64,000 nt of DNA from Myxococcales bacterium (GTDB lineage Bacteria > Myxococcota_A > Polyangia > Haliangiales > Haliangiaceae). The position numbers were made by a program, and so were the translations under genes. The stretch is from contig JADKKI010000007.1 in NCBI GenBank assembly GCA_016720595.1, positions 62,001 to 126,000 on the forward strand. The letters are read 5' to 3'. The notes beneath the pieces are model-generated. The model worked only from the letters and a program-made list of their open reading frames with translations, ran no database searches and was not told the origin of the DNA. Below, piece by piece: positions 9,301-17,057 of this stretch. The first letter of the stretch is position 1. Every line of letters starts with the position of its first letter.

Positions 9301-9723
9301 GGCCGCACCCGCGACGCCGCGCTGGTGCTCCGCGGCCTGTTCGTGCGTGCTGGCCTCGAGGGCGAGCACGGCACCTGGATGATCCGCGCCGCGGCCGCCG
9401 AGCCCGACGTGATCCGGGTCGAGCTGCGCTCGGGTGCGCCGCACAAGGCGGCCGAGGTCCTGCGCACCCAGCTCGCCGGTCGCGCCGAGCTCGAGCGCGT
9501 GCTCGAGCATGGCGGGCCGATGCCGCCGAACCCCGATGTGCTCCTGCCGGTGACGCGGACGCTCACCTATCGCCCGCCGCTCCGGCCCGGCGAATCGTTC
9601 GGGATCGAGATCGAGGACTTCTCCACCGGCTGGGTCGATCGCGGCACCGCGCGCGATCTGCCGCTCGCGGTGCGACGCGCGTGGCACCTCGCCTGGAGCC
9701 GGCTCGCGCAGGTGCCCCGATGA
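6337..9723 (+). CDS. Clp-like double AAA+ ATPase (paralogue B)
   Basis: 1128 residues from GTG 6337, which overlaps the preceding stop (GTGA). The frame is open far upstream inside paralogue A, but homology with the sister proteins begins here. The N-terminal ~200-residue region matches the pattern of C and A (IDIRT..., VPLIV..., LVVYHPNFRAHWF). AAA1: Walker A GLPGSGKTS (~236), Walker B GILWIEDLH. AAA2: Walker A GPTGTGKTE (~518), VVLLDEIEKAHP, TSNLG. IGF at 636-638 is exactly the ClpP-docking tripeptide of ClpX and ClpC and aligns with LGL in A. A ~350-residue C-terminal extension has a long helical pair and a weaker release-factor-like segment (AVTVVISRVG ... LEGEHGTWMI). Likely works with A and C as a hetero-oligomer. 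Confidence 0.8.
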   Translation: MRIDFTVGIYQVRRDGEEEWTALTPVLYPAYVSGLGEVRLRERMIERLRDVMRKAPPTSHELFQLQLGTELMRVPIDIRTDKGGIHGTVPLIVEPRWVSETTQKLVVYHPNFRAHWFLADDHDDVAAIAPTFFRHHWAELDEDDLDEMFSDGKDRLAPLAFSAEPFSLLDMLPSRKKDPRGPAGAARPEHVLVQLGIDETRHRSSGTARTSVPRSPYRERLSYLLGGSRPRSVAVIGLPGSGKTSLIRQWIADRLVEDGYPIHKNLDRCHHVWRITGKRLIAGMSYLGQWEERCLSVLDDARKHRGILWIEDLHLFGRLGQSRQSERSFADFFRGPVRRGDLAVIAELTPAQFARLERDAPGLAEALALVAVPPASTAETAQLLLHEVRALETRTKVELHPFVPRTALELGSALFPWRARPGVAIEIVQRVAEDANLRAERKELTPADVLDYLARTTGLSAKLISLDEPLDPAEVEAAFAARVIGQPVATRAATDVILRVRAGLADPNRPVSVMLFTGPTGTGKTELATAIAEYLYGAGERLLRVDMGELSGPDAVARLIGDRWNPDGLLTSRVRAQPFCVVLLDEIEKAHPQALHLLLQLFDEGRLTDANGEVASFASAVVIMTSNLGSRSAAPIGFGETRDRILADVAKAVREFFPVELFNRIDRVVPFEPLTPEVAAQVVDKELAKLLARRGLRERNTFVYAGAAVRRRAVADAFDPRYGARTVKRWLEDQIGGALTDLLATAKPARLRIVRLAEDQGKIQASLEPMEERRPMPGTYVLEGALDLATAALEPAIAQAAGALDRIRRSPVLARARELASGELRYYVDELHQRLAALGELFGMMPALRSEPREPDDDHESAYDEPLHLSSREHKPIRIRGRAGGARPTRPPAGRDVLLAGIAEALLLERVLPELLDPDAHAVTVVISRVGQTADAGGLAIVARCLAQPTWLDDAAAVDSDGKLRAFGAADLVPRAPSGADAHSTPLLGRTRDAALVLRGLFVRAGLEGEHGTWMIRAAAAEPDVIRVELRSGAPHKAAEVLRTQLAGRAELERVLEHGGPMPPNPDVLLPVTRTLTYRPPLRPGESFGIEIEDFSTGWVDRGTARDLPLAVRRAWHLAWSRLAQVPR

Positions 9724-11981
9724 AGCGCCCATCGTTCCGCGTATTCGTCACCCGGCACCACGGCGGACTGGTCTCGGCCGTGCTGCTGCGCCGCCACCGG
9801 ATCATGTTCGATCAACCACCGCCGGCGGCGATGGCCGAGGATCTCGAGACCGCGCTCGCCCGGCTCGCCCCACAGGCGGCGTTGCTCGTCGAGGACAACG
9901 CGGCCGAGCGGTACCTGTGGAGCGAGGATCTCGAGCTTCGGCGGATCGATATCGACATCCATCCTGGGCGTCCGGACCCGCGCGGCTACGTGATCGCGAA
10001 GGCCACGATCCCGATCCGCCTCGGCTACGCGGCCGCGAAGCTCGAGGGCGCGCCGCTCTATCGCGTGCTCGTCCCGCGGTTCGACTACTCGTTCGTCACC
10101 GAGGATCTCGAGGCCGTCCCCGACACCATCCGCTCGCTGGTGTTCGCCGCGCTGGTCGGAGATGCCGCCGCATCGCTGTACGACGTGCGCCGCGAGGTCG
10201 ACGAGGAGATCCTCCCGTGGAGCCCGGTCGAGGCCGCCGCCAAGAGCTCCAAGCACGCCGGCGACGACGCCGATCCGATGCCGACCCTCGAGGCCGTCGC
10301 CGAGGACTGGGTCCAGCTCGCGCGCGCCAATCGCCTGCGTGCCACCGTGGGCGTCGACCCGACGTTCGATCAGCTGGTGCCGCTCCTCGACGAGGACAAG
10401 CTGCCGAGCTTGTTACTCGTGGGACCGCGCGGCGCAGGCAAGTCCACGTTCGTGAGGCGGATCGCGCGCGGCCTCCTCGAGCGCGCGCGCGGCAAGGACG
10501 GGACCCGCCGCCGGCTGTGGGCCACGAGCGCCGATCGGATCGTCGCCGGCATGGTCTACCTCGGCATGTGGCAGCAGCGCTGCCTCCAGATCGTCGCGGA
10601 GCTCTCGGACGGCGCGGACGTGCTCTATGTCGATCGCCTCGCCGACATCCTCGCACCCGCGAGCGATGGCGCCTCGATCGCCGAGCTCCTCGCTCCCGCC
10701 GTGGTGGCTCACGAGCTGTGCCTCGTCGCCGAGTGCGACGAGGTGGAGCTGGTCCGCGCCCGGCAGAAGTACCCGGCGCTGATCGATGCGATGCGGGTGA
10801 TCCGCATGCCCGAGGCCACCCCGGCACAAGCGATCGCGCTCCTCGAGCCGTATGGCCAGCGCACGTCGCCGCAGGTCGCCCTGAGCCACGAGGCCGGGCG
10901 CCGGCTCGTCGAGCTGCTCGCGGCGTTCCGTCGCGAGACCGCGTTCCCCGGCAAGGCCCTCGCGTTCCTCGACTACCTGGCCACGCGGCCGCCGCACCCG
11001 GCTGCCCTCACGGTCGGCGAGCTCACCGAGGCGTTCGGCGCGTGGTCGGGCCTGCCCGTCGATCTGCTGTCCCCCGAGCGCGCGCTCGACACCGCGCAGA
11101 TCGCCGCCGAGCTGCAACGCGGGGTGATCGGTCAGGACGCGGCCTGCGCCGTCGCCGCGCGGGTGATCGCGCGGCTCAAGGCCGGGCTCGACGATCCGCA
11201 GCGCCCGGTGGGCTCGCTCCTGTTCGCGGGCCCCACGGGCGTGGGCAAGACCGAGCTCGCGAAGCAACTCGCGCGTTACCTGTTCGGCGATGCCGAGCGG
11301 CTCGTGCGCGTCGACATGAGCGAGCTCGTCACCGGCGCCGCGATTGCTCGCCTGATCACGCCCTCGCCGGGCGGCACCTCGCTCGCCGATCGGATCCGAC
11401 GCCAGCCACTCTCGGTGGTGCTGTTCGACGAGGTCGAGAAGGCCGATGCCGCCGCGTTCGATCTCCTGCTCGGCGTGGTCGGCGAAGGTCGCCTCACCGA
11501 TGCCCTCGGCCGCCTCGTGGACTTCCGCATGGCCTTGATCGTCATGACCACCAACCTCGGCGCCGCAGATCCCAGGCCGGCCGGGTTCTCGTCGTCGGAG
11601 GCCGGCGTCGATCACGGCTCCGCGATCCGCGCGTTCTTTCGGCCCGAGCTGCTCGGCCGCATCGATTCGATCCTGTCGTTCCGCCCGCTGCCGCCCGCGG
11701 CGCTCGAGAAGATCGTCGAGCTCGAGCTCGACAAGCTCCGCCAGCGTCCTGGGCTCGTGGCGCGTAACCTGCGGCTCGAGATGTCCCCCGCCGCGCGTGC
11801 CCGGCTCGCGATCCTCGGCCACGATCCGAAGCTCGGCGCGCGCCCGCTCCGGCGCACGATCGAGGATCTGGTGGTCGCCCCACTCGCCGAGCGGATGGCG
11901 CGGACCCCCTCCTGGAGAGACGCAACTGTGCGAATTCAGGCGGCTTCCGAGCCTGGAGCAGCGGACCTCACGATCCCGTGA
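9720..11981 (+). CDS. Clp-like double AAA+ ATPase (paralogue C, no C-terminal extension)
   Basis: 753 residues from ATG 9720, overlapping the stop of B (ATGA). The N-terminal region of about 200 residues shares its strand pattern with A and B (IDIDIHPGRPD ... ATIPIRLG ... YRVLVPRFDYSF). AAA1 has Walker A GPRGAGKST (~235), but its Walker B reads VLYVDRLAD, lacking the catalytic Glu, so this module probably binds rather than hydrolyses ATP. AAA2 is complete: GPTGVGKTE (~504), VVLFDEVEKAD, TTNLG. The docking loop is AGF (621-623), a weakened form of IGF/LGL. The protein stops after the D2 lid. Last gene of the overlapping series; a Crp-type regulator follows with its own promoter. Confidence 0.8.
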   Translation: MKRPSFRVFVTRHHGGLVSAVLLRRHRIMFDQPPPAAMAEDLETALARLAPQAALLVEDNAAERYLWSEDLELRRIDIDIHPGRPDPRGYVIAKATIPIRLGYAAAKLEGAPLYRVLVPRFDYSFVTEDLEAVPDTIRSLVFAALVGDAAASLYDVRREVDEEILPWSPVEAAAKSSKHAGDDADPMPTLEAVAEDWVQLARANRLRATVGVDPTFDQLVPLLDEDKLPSLLLVGPRGAGKSTFVRRIARGLLERARGKDGTRRRLWATSADRIVAGMVYLGMWQQRCLQIVAELSDGADVLYVDRLADILAPASDGASIAELLAPAVVAHELCLVAECDEVELVRARQKYPALIDAMRVIRMPEATPAQAIALLEPYGQRTSPQVALSHEAGRRLVELLAAFRRETAFPGKALAFLDYLATRPPHPAALTVGELTEAFGAWSGLPVDLLSPERALDTAQIAAELQRGVIGQDAACAVAARVIARLKAGLDDPQRPVGSLLFAGPTGVGKTELAKQLARYLFGDAERLVRVDMSELVTGAAIARLITPSPGGTSLADRIRRQPLSVVLFDEVEKADAAAFDLLLGVVGEGRLTDALGRLVDFRMALIVMTTNLGAADPRPAGFSSSEAGVDHGSAIRAFFRPELLGRIDSILSFRPLPPAALEKIVELELDKLRQRPGLVARNLRLEMSPAARARLAILGHDPKLGARPLRRTIEDLVVAPLAERMARTPSWRDATVRIQAASEPGAADLTIP

Positions 11982-12026
11982 GCTGTGTAACGGCGACGAC
12001 ACGGAACGCCCAAACGCAAGCGCTGC

Positions 12027-12032
12027 TACACT
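12027..12032 (+). promoter_or_regulatory. -10 hexamer TACACT, leaderless start of Crp/Fnr gene
   Basis: TACACT lies 6 nt upstream of GTG 12039, so transcription would begin at or next to the start codon. It separates the regulator from the AAA+ operon upstream. Confidence 0.5.
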
Positions 12033-12038
12033 TCGGCC

Positions 12039-12711
<673 letters not shown>

Positions 12712-12728
<17 letters not shown>

Positions 12729-13677
12729 GCGGGCCCGAGCGCCGCTCCACCATCGCCACCGCGAGCTCCAGCGCACGTTGCATCGAGACCGCGCGGGCCA
12801 CGCCCTTCCCCGCGATGTCATACGCCGTGCCGTGATCGGGTGACGTCCGCACGATCGGCAGGCCGAGGGTCAGGTTCACGGCCTCGTCGAAGTCGATGAG
12901 CTTGACCGGGATCAATCCCTGGTCGTGATACTGGGCGACCAATGCGTCCACCGATCCGTGGAGGGCATCGCGGAACGCGGCATCGGGGATCAGCGGCCCG
13001 CTCAGGATCGACGGCGGCAGCGCCGTCAGCGCCGGCGCGATCACGTCGTGGTCCTCGGCCCCGAGGAGGCCCCCCTCCCCGGCGTGCGGGTTCAGCCCGA
13101 CGACGCCAATCCGTGGCGCGGCGATCCCGAAGTCGCGCACGAGCGACTCCGCGAGCAGCTCGATCACGCGACGCAGACGCAGCGTGGTGAGGACGTGCGC
13201 GACCTCGCGGAGCGGGACGTGGACCGTGGCGAGCGCGACCTTGAGCCGCGGCCCCGCGAACATCATGACCACGTCGCGAGCCCCGAGCCGCTCCGCGAGC
13301 ATCTCGGTGTGGCCCGGAAACGCGAAGCCCGCGCGCTTGGCCCAGGTCTTCGAGATCGGAGCGGTGACGATCGCGGCGAGCTCGCCCGCCTGCGCCGCGG
13401 CGACCGCCGCCTCGAGGTACCCGACCTGCGCGGCACCACTCACCTCGTCGGGCGCGCCCGGGACCGCGCGCTCCCCCACCCCATCGCCCACCACGAGCAC
13501 GCCGGTCGGGAGGGTCACCCCCATGGCCCGCGCACCCCGCTCGAGCGGGCCGCGATCCCCGTACACGATCACCCCGGCGAGCAGCGCCGGCGCCGCGCTC
13601 GCGAGAGCGACCGCGACGATCTCTGGACCGATGCCCGCCGGATCGCCGAGGGTGATGCCGAGGCGTGGGTGGGACAC
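12712..13677 (-). CDS. pdxA: 4-hydroxythreonine-4-phosphate dehydrogenase
   Basis: 321 residues, near the family length of ~330. Oxidises 4-phosphohydroxy-L-threonine (NAD+-dependent) in the DXP-dependent pyridoxal-5'-phosphate pathway; cytosolic, metal-dependent dimer. Seen: GDPAGIGPE at the N-terminus, GHTEMLAERLG, LNPHAGEGG (metal/substrate region), then AQYHDQGLIPVK and SPDHGTAYDIAGKG near the end. GTG start preceded by TAACGT at 6 nt (leaderless). No other PLP-synthesis gene is in the window. Confidence 0.95.
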
Positions 13678-13683
13678 GACGGG

Positions 13684-13689
13684 ACGTTA
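13684..13689 (-). promoter_or_regulatory. -10 hexamer TAACGT for pdxA
   Basis: Read on the minus strand, TAACGT ends 6 nt before the GTG of pdxA (13677). No clear -35. Confidence 0.5.
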
Positions 13690-13723
13690 CCATCCGCCCC
13701 ACCCGCCGCTGTCGCGACGGCGA

Positions 13724-13729
13724 TAGGAT
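13724..13729 (+). promoter_or_regulatory. -10 hexamer TAGGAT for kinase gene
   Basis: TAGGAT lies 7 nt upstream of GTG 13737. The nearby ATG 13728 overlaps this hexamer and would not be transcribed if the -10 is real, which favours the GTG as the start. Confidence 0.42.
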
Positions 13730-13736
13730 GGAGCTG

Positions 13737-16169
13737 GTGGCGAATGACGACACAGCGGCTGGACCGATCGGCAAGGGTCCGTTCGCTGGCCGCGAGACCG
13801 AGGCGATCGCGGGGCGGTACCACGTGGTGCGCTGGCTCGGCGGCGGTGGGATGGGCAACGTCTACGAGGCCATCGACACCGAGCTCGGCGAGCCGGTCGC
13901 GCTGAAGGTCCTCGGCGGTGGCCTCACCGAGGACGCGATCGAGCGGTTCCGCCGCGAGGTCCGCCTGACCCGCCGGATCCGCCACCACAACGTCGCGCGG
14001 ATGTTCGACATCGGGGAGCACCGCGGGAGCCGCTTCCTCACGATGGAGCTCGTCGACGGTGCCGCGCTGTCGCGCGAGCTCGGCGCGCCGCTGCCGTGGG
14101 CGCGGCTGCAGCCGATCGCGCAGCAGGTGTGCGCCGGGCTCGCGGCCGCCCACGCCGAGGGGGTGATCCACCGCGATCTCAAGCCCGACAACGTGATCCT
14201 CGAGCGCACCACGGGCCGCGCGGTCGTCACGGATTTCGGGATCGCCCGCAGCCCCGATGATGTCGCGGTCACTCAGATCGGCGAGGTGATCGGAACGCCG
14301 CGGTACATGGCTCCCGAGCAGCTCGCCGGGGACGCGGCCGACGAGCGCAGCGATCTGTTCTCGCTGGGCGTCATGCTGTTCGAGCTCGCGACCGCGACCC
14401 GCCCGTGGCAAGGCAAGACCGCCGCCGCGATCGCGCTCGAGAGAGCTGCCCGTGCGCGCCGGCCGTTCGCCGGCTCGGACTGTCCACCCGCGTTCGCCGA
14501 GCTCGTCGAGAGATGCCTCGCGCTCCACCGGAGTGATCGGCCCGCGACCGCCGAGGAGGTCGAGCGGGCGATCGCCGCCTGCGAGATCGGTGGGGCCACC
14601 CAGTTCGATGTTCGTGCTGCCTCGCCCGACGGCCCGCCCGAGGTCCGAACATTGGCCACCGAGCAGGCCACCCGTCGCGAGGTGCCGCTCTCCCGTCCTC
14701 GGCCCGCGGATCCCGAGCCACCGCGTGCGCCGGCCCGATCGTCCTCGTCGGAGCTCCAGCCAGCGTCACCGCTTGGCCCCGCGACCACGCTGGCCGTGAT
14801 GCCGTTCACCGCTGCGGAGGCCGACATCTACCTCACCGATGGCATGGTCGAGGATCTCATCGACACGCTGTCGACGACCTCGCAGCTCCGGGTTCGTCCC
14901 GTGGGTGCGAGTGGTCGCAACGAGCCGGATCCCCGCGAGCTCGGTCGCCGCCTCGGCGTGGATCAGGTGGTCAGCGGGAGCGTGCGCAGGATCCCGACGG
15001 GGCTCCGGATCGCCGCGCGGTTGACCAGCGTGGTGGACGGCTTCCAGATCTGGGCGCGCCGCACCGACGTCGTCGACGCCGAGGTGCTGTCGCTGGCAGA
15101 TCAGCTCGCGAGAGAGATCGCGACGGCGCTGTCCACGCGAGCCACGGCGCACGAGCGGCCCACCGACCCGCGCGCCGTCGAGCTCTACCTCCGCGCCCGT
15201 GCCGAGCTGCGCCACTACTGGGGCGTCTATGTCGCAGCCGCGGCCGATCTGTTCGAGCAGGCCCTGACGTTCGCACCGACCTCGCCTCCCATCCTCGGCG
15301 CGTTCGCGTTCGCCGCGGCGCAGGCGTGGTTGATGCACGGCGGAACCGGGGCTGCGGACCGCGCTCGCACCGCGATCGAGCGCGCACTGCCAACCGGGCA
15401 CGGTGACGCCCACCTGGCCTCGGCGGTGTTCCGGATGAACCAAGCCGATCCCGAGGGAGCTGCCGAGGAGCTCGCGAACGCACTCGCGCGCGCACCGATG
15501 TCATCCCACGCGCACGAGTACGCGGGACGGACCCTGATCGAGCTCGAGCTCACGTCGGAGGCACGGTTTCATTTCGACAGCGCGGCGCTCCTCGATCCGG
15601 CGCGTGCCGCGGTGGTGGTCGTCGAGCTCGCTCGGATCGATGCCCTGGAGGGCAACTGGGACGCCGCGTTCGCGCGGATCGCGCCGCTGTCGAACCACCC
15701 CGACCTGCCGACCGCCCAGTTCGTGGCGATGTACGAGACGCGCCTTCACGGCTGGCGTCGCGACCTCACATCGATGAAGGCGTCCTCCCTGCACTTCGCG
15801 CTGCGAACGAACGAGAACTCCACCGAGGCCGTCACCTTCGTGGTGTCGAGCCTGCGGTCCGGGAACATCGATCGTGCTCACTGGGAGCGGCTGATGAACC
15901 TGTACGCTGATCCGACCCGCCCGCGGCGGGCCTCGATCCTCGGACTCCAGATCGTCGCCGAGACTTCGAGCCTGCATCACGAGCCCGACCTGGCGCTCGC
16001 GAGCCTCGCCGCCGCCGCGGATGCGGGGCTCTCCGACGTGGTGTGGATCGACCGGTGCCCGCTGTTGGACGGTCTCGACCCGGTTCGATTCACGCCGATC
16101 CGCGCACAGGTCGCGGCTCGCGCGGCACGCGTACTGGCGCGGTTCCGCACCGCGTCGACGGCGCGCTGA
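13737..16169 (+). CDS. Ser/Thr protein kinase with TolB-like and TPR regions
   Basis: About 810 residues. The N-terminal ~270 form a Hanks-type kinase: Gly loop GGGGMGNVYEA (~35), VALKVL lysine (~57), catalytic HRDLKPDNV (~145), DFGIARS and APEQL. A Pro/Arg-rich linker leads to a TolB_N/FlgO-like domain (~350-480: LAVMPFTAAEADIYLTDGM ... VDQVVSGSVRR) seen in many adenylate-cyclase and kinase fusions, then a helical TPR-type region to the end. No membrane segment is seen, so it is probably cytosolic. GTG start chosen from the leaderless -10; ATG 13728 is the alternative. With the PP2C gene 900 bp away it could form a phosphorylation switch. Confidence 0.85.
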   Translation: MANDDTAAGPIGKGPFAGRETEAIAGRYHVVRWLGGGGMGNVYEAIDTELGEPVALKVLGGGLTEDAIERFRREVRLTRRIRHHNVARMFDIGEHRGSRFLTMELVDGAALSRELGAPLPWARLQPIAQQVCAGLAAAHAEGVIHRDLKPDNVILERTTGRAVVTDFGIARSPDDVAVTQIGEVIGTPRYMAPEQLAGDAADERSDLFSLGVMLFELATATRPWQGKTAAAIALERAARARRPFAGSDCPPAFAELVERCLALHRSDRPATAEEVERAIAACEIGGATQFDVRAASPDGPPEVRTLATEQATRREVPLSRPRPADPEPPRAPARSSSSELQPASPLGPATTLAVMPFTAAEADIYLTDGMVEDLIDTLSTTSQLRVRPVGASGRNEPDPRELGRRLGVDQVVSGSVRRIPTGLRIAARLTSVVDGFQIWARRTDVVDAEVLSLADQLAREIATALSTRATAHERPTDPRAVELYLRARAELRHYWGVYVAAAADLFEQALTFAPTSPPILGAFAFAAAQAWLMHGGTGAADRARTAIERALPTGHGDAHLASAVFRMNQADPEGAAEELANALARAPMSSHAHEYAGRTLIELELTSEARFHFDSAALLDPARAAVVVVELARIDALEGNWDAAFARIAPLSNHPDLPTAQFVAMYETRLHGWRRDLTSMKASSLHFALRTNENSTEAVTFVVSSLRSGNIDRAHWERLMNLYADPTRPRRASILGLQIVAETSSLHHEPDLALASLAAAADAGLSDVVWIDRCPLLDGLDPVRFTPIRAQVAARAARVLARFRTASTAR

Positions 16170-16178
16170 CGGGCCACG

Positions 16179-16204
16179 GCGTGACGGCTCCCACGGCGTC
16201 ACGC
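16179..16204 (+). terminator. Possible hairpin terminator after kinase gene
   Basis: Arms GCGTGAC (16179-16185) and GTCACGC (16198-16204) with a 12-nt loop, 10 nt after the kinase stop. The direct repeat CACGGCGT occurs twice in the same stretch. No T-run. Confidence 0.35.
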
Positions 16205-16248
16205 GGTCCGTCCTTGTCTTCGCCCTCGGTTTCGTTCATCCATGAAGG

Positions 16249-17052
16249 ATGAGGCACGCGTCTCTCCTCCTCTTGCTCGCCTGCGGCTGCGCGGGCGCCG
16301 AGGCGATGACGCTCCAGCAGCCCACACCGGCGATCCCGGTCCCGGCAGCCGAGCTCGGCCTCAATGCCGGCGAGAACATGGCGTTCGAGGTCCACCTCGC
16401 GGGGGTGCTCGCAGGCGAGGCGCAGCTGGCCGTCGGGGAGATCGGGACGATCGATGGTCGCCGCGCCGTCGTGGTGCACTCCCGCGCCGCCACCGCCGGT
16501 GCCGCGGCCCTGTTCAGGAAGATCTCCGACGAAGCGACCACCGTGATCGATGTCGAGACCGGCCGCCCGATCTCGCTCGAGACCCTCGTCGAGCAGGGCG
16601 ACAAGCGGATCACGGCCTCGGCGAAATTCACCGGTAACCTCGCGACTGTCACCTATCAAAAGACGGGCGACAAGGAGCCCAAGGCCGCCATCCTGAACTT
16701 CGGGACCACCACGGTCCACGACGCCCACACGGCGATGGCCGCGCTCCGCGGCTGGAAGGGCCAGAAGGGCCAGACTCGCACGGTGTTCGTGGTCGGCGGC
16801 CGGCGGCTGTGGCGCGTCGATGTCACGTACGCCGGCGAGGAGACCATTGGCTCGGCGCTCGGAAACCGTCGCGCCATCGTGTTCGACGGCCGCTCGTATC
16901 GCGCCCGCAACAACATGACGATCGAGGGCGACAAGCCCCAGCGCACGTTCAAGGTCTGGCTCTCCGACGATGCGGATCGCGTCCCGCTCAAGGTCACCGC
17001 GGCCACCGAGCTCGGTGACATCGTGATGGACCTGATCGAGTACAACCGCTAA
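16249..17052 (+). CDS. DUF3108 domain lipoprotein
   Basis: 267 residues. A short lipoprotein signal (MRHASLLLLLACGC; lipid-modified Cys at 12 or 14) suggests outer-membrane or periplasmic anchoring. The body fits DUF3108: an N-terminal GENMAFEVHLAGVLAGEA strand pair, a central region about conversion of a bound state, and a C-terminal VTAATELGDIVMDL. The biochemical role of DUF3108 is unknown; members often sit near envelope-biogenesis genes. Start at ATG 16249 places the hydrophobic core directly after the first basic residue. Confidence 0.72.
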   Translation: MRHASLLLLLACGCAGAEAMTLQQPTPAIPVPAAELGLNAGENMAFEVHLAGVLAGEAQLAVGEIGTIDGRRAVVVHSRAATAGAAALFRKISDEATTVIDVETGRPISLETLVEQGDKRITASAKFTGNLATVTYQKTGDKEPKAAILNFGTTTVHDAHTAMAALRGWKGQKGQTRTVFVVGGRRLWRVDVTYAGEETIGSALGNRRAIVFDGRSYRARNNMTIEGDKPQRTFKVWLSDDADRVPLKVTAATELGDIVMDLIEYNR

Positions 17053-17057
17053 CCGCG

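Noticed and set aside
5662..9732. Open frame of 1356 codons on the minus strand across the AAA+ genes
   Set aside because: It is antisense to two clear AAA+ genes, Arg/Gly/Glu-rich and without any motif. High GC lengthens open frames in all phases.
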